Shown here piece after piece: positions 1 through 12,900 of a stretch of 64,000 bases of DNA. Below the pieces are notes generated by a model, which worked only from the letters and a program-made list of their open reading frames with translations, was not told where the DNA came from and searched no databases. The stretch lies in contig JAZAYU010000198.1 of assembly GCA_038501625.1 (NCBI GenBank), positions 124,001-188,000 on the forward strand, in the 5' to 3' direction. A program made the position numbers and the translations under genes. This stretch comes from Corbicula japonica (lineage: Eukaryota > Mollusca > Bivalvia > Venerida > Cyrenidae). Numbering within the stretch: the first letter of the stretch is position 1; each line of letters begins with the position of its first letter.

Positions 1-885
1 GTTGTCTTTGAATAGTTTCTATCTAAACGTAGAACATCTTTTTTTCCTAAAGTAAAAGCTTGTCCTTCCATTACAGATTGGTACGAACGAGATAGGTACG
101 AAAGATTTTCATATAAGCAAATGTCCCCTTCGATGTCTGAAGCCTGCAAACCTGACACTCCTATTGGGCCACTAAAGCAGATCCTGGAAGGGGTTTATTG
201 GGGTTAAGCATTCTTTTAGTAGGCCCTACAGTATTTATTTTTTATGAGGAATTTGCAAGAATGTTGAAATGCTCAGACTGATACAAACGAACCACAATGC
301 TGGAAATCCTGCAACCGACCCTAATTTGGATCTCATGATGGATTGAACTGAACATGTCACATACGGAACTCACCCTCCCATATAGCTGGATTGTAATGAG
401 AGCTAATTATCTTTAAATAATATCATTTTCCTCACTGCTACTCAAAAATGACGTTTGTATTTTAGGGGAAACAACTCTATACTAATATGTGTTAGACTAA
501 AGACTGTTTAGTCGGTATTGCTACTTAACATAAGGCAGTAAGTCAATACATTTTTTCATTCATAGTTTTACATCTGATAATTATAAACTGTTTTGAAAAC
601 ATACACGGTAAATAAATTTGATGTTTGATGGAAGTATGGAAATTAAAATGCAGTTTTACTCTTACGCCGAAGGAAAAATTAGTACCGACCAACCCACGAA
701 ACGGACTATAATTTGGTGTAATGAATGAAGATCACGTGACTATGTGCAATCCAATGAAAATACTCCTTTCTGGTACAGATGCTGAAGATGTAAATATGGC
801 AGTCAGTGCGATGATGTACCAACAGGTTGCCTGTGATTTACCGAATTTACTGCAATCTAGTATGATTTAACGACAGTAGCTGATA
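1..885. other. Region upstream of UNC80
   Basis: No coding exon or complete repeat is recognised here. The last ~200 bases should hold the UNC80 5' UTR and possibly the promoter. A non-coding first exon further upstream cannot be excluded. Confidence 0.5.
732..755 (+). promoter_or_regulatory. Possible promoter-proximal E-box and CCAAT
   Basis: TCACGTGAC (a CACGTG E-box) is followed 12 bases later by CCAAT, about 130-150 bases upstream of the UNC80 start codon. Both are common animal promoter motifs. The assignment rests on motif and position only. Confidence 0.25.
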
Positions 886-980
886 ATGCCCAAGAGAAAG
901 TCGCAATCGGGCGAGGGCACGGACAATGATTTGTCGTCCGTACCTCTGCCAATGCAGACATTTTTCTGGAGACAGACAAG
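886..980 (+). CDS. UNC80: UNC80 exon 1 (residues 1-32)
   Basis: First coding exon. MPKRKSQSGEG leads into the conserved PLPMQTFFWRQT. It ends at donor GTTAGT with two bases of a serine codon. Confidence 0.95.
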
Positions 981-3900
981 GTTAGTTAATGAATATATAT
1001 CTCTATGTTATCTTCCATCTGCACTGAAGAAATATGAGAGACATATAATTATGTACTATCCGGGCATTTAGCCATTCTTTAAAGTGATTTCAGTTGATGC
1101 AGATTTTTTTCATTTTAATGCAAACAAATTTTTTTTACATTTGAATTTTGATGGAGATAATTTAATTCTGATTTTGGGGTCATTCTAATAATATAGAAGT
1201 TGAAGAAAAAAATTAAAATGGTGAACATTTGTATGTAAAAAATATTGTGTCTCATAATTTTCTTTTAGCTTTTAGATTTTAAAATGGCAAAATATTTAAC
1301 GTGAAGTTTAATAAATAAAAGCATGTTCAAAGTAAAATGTTATAATATGTAAAGATGTTCTAATACACCATTACAGTGACTTGCTGAGCGAAGGCTCCCA
1401 CCTGCCAATACTTGGTAATAATTGGAAAAACTTTGGGGCCAATTGTTATAACCAAACAACTGCTTGTGGTGGGATGTTGTTTAAGGGATTACCTGGTTGT
1501 AATGTTGAGAAAAATAAAATTGCCTGCCAAATGTTGTGGAAAAAAAACTAGCAAATGTCAGCAAATTTTGTATTCATTTTAATGACTACAAAAATATCTT
1601 TTATTTTCAGCCCATTTATACGACCAAAACTGGGAAAATTGTGTGATGCATCATGTGTTGTAAGTATTTAAAACAGCTGAATGCAAATTTTAATTAGATT
1701 CATTCTTATATTACTTCTTTGACTCTACAGTACCAATGAAATCTACATGTATATATGGTTAACACTGTAATTTCACAAATTAAAGGTTGCAACAACATTA
1801 ATATAAGCCAGTGATCACCATTTAAATATTTTCTTTTTAAATGATTGATATTAAAGGAAGAGCATAATTCCTGGAAAGTATTATTAAAGAAACTAAAAAT
1901 TTATGTTGTATGCATAGTTATTAGATAAGATATTTGAATATATTGAAAACATACAATAGCTTCTAACTGTGATAGAAAAGTTGTAAGTTCACAACATTTA
2001 AATTCAGAATTAGAATAAGCTTTCAACCATTATAAAAAGTTACTTAGCGTAAACAGATTTGAAAAAGTTGTATTAAAATACAATACAATGTACGTTCATT
2101 TTCAGTCATTTGAGAGAGTTGTTGTACAGAATATATTACATGGCCAACCACCCAGTTTGTGTGAAGCCATACAGAGTGTGTCCAGGTGGAAAGTGATACA
2201 GGTACTTGATTAACCCTTTCCTCCATATATACGCATTTTTATGCATGTGCGACCAGTGAAGATCCAGATCAGCCGGCACATCCGTGCTGTCTGATCAGGA
2301 TCTGCACTGGTCGCATTTTGGTCAGAAATAACCTTTCAAATCAAAAGGCAAACAGTTTAGATCCTGATCAGATGGCACGGATGTGCCGGCTGATCTGGAT
2401 CTAAACTGTTGGCCCATGCAATAAAAGTGTTTCTATGGAAGGAATGGTAAACATGAGAATTTTCTATTGAAACACATGTTTTAATTTTCATAGACCTGAC
2501 AACATGAAGTGTTTAAATCATCTGTGCTATAACTGATGTAATCAACATTTGTAATTGCTAATATTTCAGTTGGAAACCTAAATACAATCATGTACATTGC
2601 TGTTTACTGACAATACTATATACCGTGCATTTTATGGACCAGACTAGGTATTTGTGCAGTTTGTTAGTGAGGGTATGTGGGGTTGAACACTTTACTCCAT
2701 AGACATGATAGATACACCTTTTATTACATGGGTGATTAGTGTACATCCATGTCAGCTGGCACATCAGTACCTTCAGATCTGGATCTACACTATTTGCTTC
2801 TTTGTATGAAATAACCTTAAGAATCTAAAAGCAAAAAGTGTAGATCCTGATCTGTGTGCTCATTGGATGTAAACCATTTCTGATTGTCCTTTAGACATCT
2901 ATTTAAAGACATTGTGAATGTTGCCATTGTATTGTAACATCAGATAACTTTTACTGCAAAGGCAGTATAAGTATTCATGGGGTATTCATGAAATGAAAAT
3001 TTCAATGAACAGATGTATGTCAAAACCCATGAAAATGCTGTTTAATGAAAAATCCCATGATAAAAAAAACATGAATATCAGTGAATTTGTACTATCAGTC
3101 ACTGTTATGGACCACCTTTACAAATAAAAACTGGCTGTTCATTGTTTATGTGGGTATTTAACTGGAACTGTAAACAATGTAGCCCTGATAAGACTGAAGT
3201 GATATATGCAAACTGATCCATGTCGAAACTGGTCCAAGATGTGTTTAAAGCAATGTGTAGTGCTTTTAAAGGTTGAGCATTGCTAATTGCAATCAAATTT
3301 GATGCCAGTATATATTCTATAAATGTCTATAGAGTCAAAATGTACATTGTAATTTGTTGTTTCTGCAGGTGGCATTTCCCCATGTGATGCATGCCTGTGC
3401 AGCACTTCTAGAGAATCGCAGAAACCTCCACCCAGGAGCCAAGTTCTCCAACAGCGAGACCAAGTTATTATACACTCTTCACTGGATTATCCTTGACGCG
3501 GCCTCCGAATGTGAGGACAATGCCACACAATCAGATACCAAGAGCACAACCCCATCAGTGCTGCTTCATCCATTAAAGTCTATTCAACTGTTTGTGTATT
3601 TGTTTGCACCACTGGTGAACACACTGGAAGATTCAGATTTCCAGTCTCTAAAGCTTGAGAATGGTTTGCGACTTTGGCAACCCATGTGGGATTTTGAGCA
3701 GCCAAGTGTACCTTGTTTCTCTATGCCTGTGAAACCACAAAGAAATGTTCTGAAAGCTCAAAGAAACCAACTTAAAGTTAATACAAATGCTGCTAATATT
3801 TACATAGGCAAAGGGACTTCAACAGAGAACTTGAGGTTTGTTTCACCCTTCGATGAGGAGAGTATGCAGTCATCAGAGAGTGAAGAAGCATCACCTAATA

Positions 3901-6900
3901 GACTGGCACCATTGGCTCGGATGAGTGACAGTGACTTCTGTTTCTTGTCACAGTCACAATCAGAGTCCCAGTCTGTGTTTTCAGTCTGTGAATTTTGTAA
4001 TAATGTGAAATCTGGGAGACCAAACGAAGGACCCAGTGTGTGCAGGTGTGGACGAAAGGATAGTTATGTGGATGTGGGACCAGAAAAGCGGTCATCTTTG
4101 CTGGAAAAGCTTGGGTCCTTAGACCGAGACTTTCAGAAGCATAGACTAGCTAGTGCTGCAGTAAGTGGGGTGAAAGGGACACAATATGTGGACATTTTGA
4201 GTGCCAGTTACTTTGATGTGGCTGTGTTACAGTGTTTGTTTTGTTTGCAGTGGTCAGCAGATGGTGTACACTGGGCATTAAAGTACATTCATCAGAGGCT
4301 TTTAGAAATTTCAGATGAATACATGCACTTGGACATGAAGGATCGAGAAAGAAGTAGGTCCCTGCCCTTTGCTGAACAAGGATTGCTTAGAAGTAATAGC
4401 ATACCATCCAATGTATTCTCTAAGGTAAAAGAGGGTGCAACCATAGGAATACCTAAGTCAGCTAGCAGTGGATCACAGAAATATGCATCCATGTCACCAG
4501 ACTTATCCACCATACCCTCTGATTCGGAACCAGCTTCCCCCAATCCAAGTTTCTTAACAGAAATGCGCCGGGAGCCACCATTCAAGAAAGTTTGTATGGT
4601 TGAGTTACGACAGTACCCAGACAGTACCAAAGCTTATGTGACTAGAAAGTCATCGCCAACCAGATCAGAAACATCACCTACAAGAATTGCATTTAAGACA
4701 AAATTAGATCAATATCCGCTACCGAGGACTCATAGGGAATACTCTGGTATGTACAATAAGTCATCTGGGTCAGCTGGGCCCAGGAGCTTGTTTGATCTTG
4801 CTCCAAAATCGTCGTCCAAAGAACGATCTGTAAAAACAAGTCAAAGCTGGGTGAATGATACCTTTAGTAGTAAGGGGCATAAGTTTGATGCTACACCGTC
4901 ACCTGATCAGGATTCAGAAGCCAGTAGTCAGCATAGTAGTAATGACTCTAGTCTCTCGCATGGTGGAGACACGTCAAACAGTGGCGGTGGATTTAGCTCA
5001 AGATTTGGGCTAGCTGGAAAACCTATCATTACCATAACAGCTGATACACCACAGAGAGTCAAACCTGGCTGGTCCCCACAGGTGTTTAAGTTCCCGCAGG
5101 CAGCGGATCAGGAACCAGAAGGGGCAGAAGGAGGAAGTGGCTCCCGGGGAAGTCTTTCACGCAGCATGACAGATTCAAACATTTGTTACAAGCAGGATGA
5201 GGAGGTTCATGAAGTGGCTGGTGCCATTCATTACATACAGAAAAATGGACATATCAACTATAAAGTTATACTACAGGTAATGACTTACAGTTCTCTTGTC
5301 ATTAACCCTTTCCTCCATATATAATCATTTTTACGCATGTGCGACCTGATCAGGATCTGCATTGGTTGCATTTTGGTCAGAAAAAACCTAACCAATCAAA
5401 AAGCGAACAGTGCAGATCCTGATCAGATGGCACGGATGTGCTGGCTGAACTGGATCTAAACGGTTCGCCCAAGCAATAAAGGTTTGTCTATGGAGGAAAG
5501 GGTTAACACTTAACATATGTGGGTTTTATGGCATGTGCAACTGATGTTGTTGCATGTCAAGCTCATGTGGATCTACACTGTTTGCAATGGAATAACAGCC
5601 ACATTCAATGGAGTAAATCTGGAATAAAATCTGCTGCCTAATCTGGAATTAACAGATTTCTAAAAAAACAGGTTTTGACCTAAACTCTACCTAATTCAGA
5701 ATTTTCAAGACAGGGCTTTTTTCATTCTATAGCAGGGGCCATTTATGGGCACCTCCTCCTCAGAATATTTCTTTAAAATCATGCAGTTTTCCCCAAAAAG
5801 TAACTTTACATCAGGTTTTTTCATTCCCCTTTAGAGAAGAAATCACAGTATTTTCCCCAAAATTATAGGGCACCGGCCCCTTCCCCAGACTAGCAGTGAA
5901 AAAAAGCTCTGCAAGAGTCAAATTTTATTATGATGAAAATAACATAAATGACTTCTGAATCACCTAATCAAGTTGAAACTACAGGGAGATAAAGCGAAGT
6001 GACTCAAGTTTGCAGCTTCTTTGACCCTTTCCTCCATATATACACATTTTTACGCATGTTCCTGATCAGGATCTGCACTGGTCGCATTTTGGTCAGAAAT
6101 AACCTAATGAATCAAAAAGCGAACAGTTTAGATCCTGATCAGACGGCACGGATGGTGAGGCTGATCTGGATCTAAACTGTTCGCCCATGCAATAAAGGTG
6201 TATCTATGGAGGAAAGGGTTAAGGAACACAAGGGGAAATATTTTCTCATGGCCTAGTAGAGGGAGAAGTTGGGTATATCTCGGGTATCTTCCAAGATAGT
6301 ACTAATTTGGAATCATTTAATGTAGCTGGAACGAATTTTCATGAAAAAGCCACATGGGCCATAAAATTATAAATTTAAAATATAATTATACCACATTATT
6401 TAAAACATGTAGTTCAAATTACTATCTTTGCATGTATTCTAGGCTATACACTTTGTATCCAAGAACCAGAACGGTGACAAGATCTGTGAAGTGTCTCTGA
6501 ACATTCTGAATTGTTTACTTGACCTTGACATTGTGGAGAAAAAGAAGGACATAGATAAACTCTCAGAACTGGAGAAGAAATCGGAAGATGAACAGTCCAC
6601 CATTGACAGCAGCAAGACAGAGATAACAGCGTTTGATTTGGCTATGGATTGTGTTATAAGGTAAGAATTCAGGTTGCTTACTTTCCAACAATGACAGTAC
6701 TGCTGCGTAATCTGGAATATATAGAGTACTGCTTCGTAATCAGATTATAGTACAGTGGCTGACTTCGTGTAAGTGATCCCAACACACCAGAACAACAAAT
6801 TAAGTGTGCCATTGTGAAAAATTAGTTATTTATCTTTCAAGTGGAAGGATCAATATGCAAAGTCATTCATATGTGTTGGCGCACATGACCTGCTTTCATT

Positions 6901-9900
6901 TTAACGCAAAATGCAACACATGAAATTAACAGTTGTTTATTACCATATGGTTTGTTACTAGAGTTTTTGTTTGGAAATATAGTAAATAATAGAAATATCT
7001 TATCATAATTCACAGAACTTGCTTCAGAATTCATAATATATTTGATTTTCAAGATTTTACCAGTCAACAAATAGTTAAGGTGGCATTGGCTTAACCCTTT
7101 CCTCTATTATATACACCTAAATTGCATGGGCAAACAGTTCCGTGCCTTCTGATCAGGATTTAAACTGTTCGCTTTTTAACTCATTACGTTATTTCTGACC
7201 AAAATGCGACTAGTGCAGATCCTGATCAAACGACACGGATGTGCCGGCTGATCTGTAATCTACACTGGTGGCATATGCGTAAAAATGTGTTTTTATGGAA
7301 GAAAGGGTTAAGGTTCAAGGCTTTGCTTCACTGACATTGAATAGCTACCAGATCATTTTTTTGTATCTTCATTGAAACCAAAATGTTTGAATTCCAGACA
7401 TCATTAGTATAATGCATTAACTCTGTTACAGTATCTACAAGTCTCTTGGTTGCCCGCATGGCTGTGGGGATGGACTGCGGGGTCGTCATGGTGACTTACT
7501 ACGTCAGAAGGGACATAACTGTTTACTGCGCCTTCAGAAACTGAATAGCCCAATGTTCTGTGCATACCTGAAGGATATGGTGAAGACCCGGCCTATACAG
7601 GAGATAGTGGACTTCTTCCATGCCTTTCTTGGCTTCTGTGTTGATCCAGCTTATATTCTGCAGCCTCAACAAAGTGAGATTTATTTCATATTTATTATAG
7701 TGAGTTGTTGGTTTTAATAGTAAAGGACTGAAGGTTATAAAACTGAGTTTGGAAACCAGTCTCAAATCTCAAGCATCTGATTGGCTGAAATGGCGACTGG
7801 TCGCCATTTCAGCCAATCAGATGCTTGAGATTTGAGACTGGTTTCCATGCTAAGCTTTATAACCTTGGGCACAGGTACTCTAATCCTGGGAAATTAATTT
7901 GAAATTTAGTTAGATAGACTTATTTCAGTAAAAATGCACATCAAAAATGGTTTATATAACAAATAGAAATTAATCAGGATCTGCACTATTTGTTTCTTGA
8001 TTTATTATGTTATTTCTGACCAATTGGCATACAGTGCAGATCCTGATCAGATTGCACAGATGTGCCGGCTGATCTTGGATTTTTACTCTCCACCCATGTG
8101 AAGGCATATCTATATATGAGGAGGAAATGGTTGAAAGTGACACATCATGAAACAAGGGGCTTATGGCCTATATGACCAGTGTAGACCCTGAGCAGTCTGC
8201 ACATCTGTGTAGTCTGACCAAGATCTTTAACTAAAGGTTTTGTCATTCAGTAACAGAAAGATTCTTGATGCATCTAAAAACAGTTTGTTTTTTTCAGACT
8301 GTGAAAGATCTCAGTTTGATCAGGGTCTACCTCTATTACAAACTTAATAAACCCCGTTTAGTCATTGTGTGTCACAAATAATCAGTAACACTTTTGTTCT
8401 CAGTTATTTAGCCATTTTTTAATTCCTCCATTAATTTATAATGGAAACTGTGTTTTAGTTCTATCAATGGCAAGTCTCTCAGCATATATCTGAACCCTTT
8501 ACTCCATAGATAAGGCTTTTATTGCATGGGGAAACAGTTTAGATCCAGATCAGTCGGCACATCTACACTGTTTACATTTAGATTCTTTAGGTTATTTCTG
8601 ACCAAGATGCAGCCAGTGCAGAACCAGATCAGACTGTAGCAATATGCTGGATGATCTGGATCTACACTGATCGCACACACATTTAAACGCATATATGGAG
8701 TAAAGGGTGAAGTCCTGCCATCAATTCATAATGGACACTGTGATTCAGTTCTATTGACAAGTCTCTCAGAATACATTAAATGGATAGTTCTGTCTAGCAC
8801 ATTATCACCAGACAGTTTGACAGGCATGATGCTGTTAACAGATTCCAGAAGATACAAATCAATACACTAATTTTCTAGAAATCCTACATTTCCAAGGCTT
8901 TACTGCGGTTTTAACAAATTTTCTGAGAGAGAATTTCCACATTGATTTTGTATACAAAACAAAAAACATTTACTCTAAAAAGTACAAGTGTGCATTTCAC
9001 TTTGTCAAAGAAAAATAACATTATACTGGTAATTTTGTGGAAAAGAAATGAAACACACATGTCAGGATAAGCTTAAAGTAATTTAGGAAGAAACAATTTA
9101 TTCGAATAATTAGAATAATAATAAAACACATACAAACAACTAATAAACATTTTCATTTAAAAAGAAAATGTGATAAGGGAGAATGTTCTATGCACTGGGT
9201 TAAGATTATAAAATTGAGATTTGAGATTAAAGACCAGTCTCAGGTCTCAATCATCAGATTGACATAAATGGAGACAAGTTTCCATTTAAACAAATCAGAT
9301 GCAAGAGATTTAAGACTGGTCTCCATTCTCAGTTTTATTTTTCCTGTGCACTCGGCACTTTTTACTGCCTGGGGAAGGGGCCCACGCCCAATTATTCTGG
9401 AGAAAATAGCGTGCTTTTTTCTCTGAAGGAGAAAAACCTGATGTAAAGTTACCTTTTGGGGAAAACTGCATGATTTTAAAGAAATTTTCTGAGGGAAGGC
9501 ACCTATAAACCACCCCTACTAAAGAAGGAAAAAAGCCCTGGCACAGGTTCATATATGCGTAATTTACCTTCATATTATGCTTAGCTGGAAAGCCTCATTT
9601 TAAAACCCGCCAACAACATGTGGGAAATGCTTTGGTGAAATACAGTTGTAAAATAGATCGTTTGGAGCGTTTGATTATAATTTCTGCTTTTTTCAGCTGG
9701 AAAGAAAATAAGCACTGTGTCAACCTCGGCTAGTCCGACTGCGCAGGCCTCAGGTTAAAGTCATTTTTGGCTGTTAGCCTACCTTTCATTTGCTTTTATA
9801 ATCAAAACTTGTATTCATAGCTTTACAGCATGACATTTGTTGTGTTACTCCTTTTTTTCTAAAAAAAAATTAAGAGATGTTTTATGTCATTACAGCCCCA

Positions 9901-12900
9901 GCCTCATCCCCAGCTGACTTGCACCGTACATAATGTTTTAAACTACTCATAAATAGGTTGTGGGTTCTACCCCCTGTGTGTTTATAAACGGTCTCATGTT
10001 TTTTTTGGTTTACAAATCAACTTGAATTCATGTTTAAAAATGTGAGTAATCAGTTGCATATAGAGTATTGTCTTGAATAGGTCCCAAACCCAGGAGATGT
10101 ATGATTTAGCTGTTACAGTGTAAACCAGAATAAAAATATTACAATGCATTGTTAAAATATTACCCTTTACTTCATAGTTACACCTTTATTGCATGGGAAA
10201 ACAGTGTAGATCCAGATCAGCCAGCACACTGATGCCATCTAATCAGGATCTACACTGTTCGCTTTTAGATTTAGCAGGTTATTTCTGACCAATATATGAC
10301 CAATGCAGATCCTGATCAGTTGGCATGGATGTACCAGCTGATCTGGATCTACACTGATCCCATACTTGTTAAAATGCATATATAAATATATGAAGTAAAG
10401 GGTTAAAAAGATACAGGACATTGTGTTATTACTGGGATTCTCATATGGTGACTTCATATTACATCATCAGGGCAACATACTACTGCTGGTAAACCTTTTT
10501 TGTGAAAACATTTTTAGAATACATTCTCTCGAGTTTTTGTGACATTGGTATTAATTATAAATGTTGTTCAAAAATAGCTCATTTTGAAGTCTTTTGATTG
10601 GTTGCTGTAAAAATAGCTTTTAACTAAATCTTTCTGATTGGTTGTGGTAAAAACAGCTCCGAGACTTTTTAGAATTGATTGGTGGTGGTTAAAAGATAAA
10701 AAAAAAGTGCTTGTCAAATTCTGGTTGTGGTAAAAACAGCAGGTTACAGTCTTTCTGATTTGGTTAACCTCCAGAGCTTTGCAGTCATCATATCCACAAT
10801 GAGTTGTTCCATTAATACAGCATCTGTTCTGATATGAGATGGAGGTGTGAGGAAAACATTTCTGACTCCATCAGCAATCACATTGAGGTCACAAATACAT
10901 CTGCAGCAGTAATAGATTTGTTTAGCATGTTTGACTGAGATTGCAAGTTCAACTTCCTACTCCTCAAACCTACTAACAGTCTTTAAGATGAGACTTTAAA
11001 CAGAGGCCCATTGTAACGGTACTGCATACTTACAGCCTCCAGAGTTCTAGAATGACTTCTGAAAATCTTGCAATTCACCCTGCACTAATACAGATTCTGA
11101 TGAACAAATGAACATAAAAGCAAAACAATAATCAGTTACAAAATATAATTAATTAAAGTGATGACCGCTCATTGAACATTGTTAACACTGCATAGGATAT
11201 GGTGTTTTTCCATTGGGCCAACTGGAGATCCAGATCAGCTTGTACAAATCAGAGTAGGATCTACATTTAATTTATTAAGTTGTTTATGAGTAAAAATGTG
11301 ATCAGTGTAGATCCAGATCACATTGCACAGAGTAAAGGATTAACAAGAGAACATTATCCTGTGATACACATACATAATCCTGTGATACACACACATAAAT
11401 CTGTGATACACATACATAATCCTGTGATACACATACATAATCCTGTGATACACATACATTATCCTGTGATACACATACACAATCCTGTGATACACATACA
11501 TTATCATGTGATATACATAATCCTTTGATACACATAATCCTGTGGTACACAAAAACCTGCAATACACATAATCCTGTGATACACATACATTATCCTGTGA
11601 TATGCATAATCCTTTGATACACATAATCCTGTGGTACACAAAATCCTGCAATACACATAATCCTGTGATACGCATAATCCTGTGATATACATAATCCTGT
11701 GATACACATAATCCTGTGATACACATAATCCTGTGGTACAAAAACATAACCTGTTTTAGTTTTAAGCATCCTTGTTTCTAATGCACGAAACATTATACAG
11801 TGAAGATTTTTATTTATGGTATTTATTATGCCCTTCTATATTTTTGGCTAAATTTAGCAGAAAACCTAATTTCTTTTTTGTACATCATATATTGCATGTG
11901 GACAGCTAATGCTTTGTCACCCTCCTTATACATAATTAATTTGTAATTATAAATTAGTATAATGTAGTATTATTAGTCTGAAAAAAATCTTCCATAGTGA
12001 TTTAAGCTTAAGTGGTTAGGAGATAGCTAGCATGTTCTATATCCATTGTCAATTGTACTGTTAAGTGATGAGCAATATAGAGTTTAATTTAATTCAGACA
12101 TGGTCTATTTGTAATGTAGATATTGATATAAGGCTCAGTTAGGAAATGGGAATGGAAACCAGTTTCTCATCTGTAATAGCTGATTGGTTGAAATCAAGTT
12201 CTCTTTCATTTACCCATTACTATTTGGTGATATTTTTACATATTTTCACAATAATGAATATTGTTTACTGGTTTATTGGTTTATGAAGCTTTCCTTACCT
12301 TCATTTTTGGACAAGAGCAGAGGATGACTGCTTTACCTGTTTACACAGACATAGAGTTAAGCAGCTTCAAAATATTCTAATGAACATAAGTTTGGGTGAA
12401 GAATACATAAAAATTAAAACGTGACACAATAAAGTGATTAACCTTTCCTCCATAGATACAAGGGTGAAGAGTGTAGATCCATATCAGCTGGCATATTGAT
12501 CGGAATCTACACTGTTCACTTTAAGATTTATTAGGTTATTTCTGACCAAGAAGTGACCAGTGTAGATCCTAATCAGATGTACAGATGTCCCAGCTGATCT
12601 AGATCTACACTAGTTTCACACGCAATAAAGCAAGTATATATGGAGTAAAGTGATACCACACAACTGATCTGCTTGCATCAAGAGATGTAAAAAGGAGATT
12701 GCTACTACATTCAACTTACTTTCTTTCTTTCAGAAATATTGATAATGTCTAATTTACATTGTTATTGGTTATCTGACTTGATAATCAAAATGCATAAATT
12801 TACAAGTTACCTACTTGAGATTACTTTTTGAAACTAATTTTAAACGTTATAGAATGAAGTTATATTGTACCAGTAGTTTATGATATTTAAACTGTTCAGG

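Noticed and set aside
3354..3368. ATG at 3354 as a start for exon 4
   Set aside because: It lies in intron 3 before the TTCTGCAG acceptor. Exons 1-3 match UNC80 and join in frame.
3895..4630. Minus-strand frames opposite UNC80 exon 4
   Set aside because: Shadows of the conserved plus-strand coding exon.
11352..11748. Possible CRISPR-like array
   Set aside because: Units are contiguous without unique spacers, and the genome is animal. It is a minisatellite.
11302..11793. Several overlapping frames on both strands with repeats such as YHRIMCITGLCV
   Set aside because: They are translations of the 17/21-bp minisatellite.
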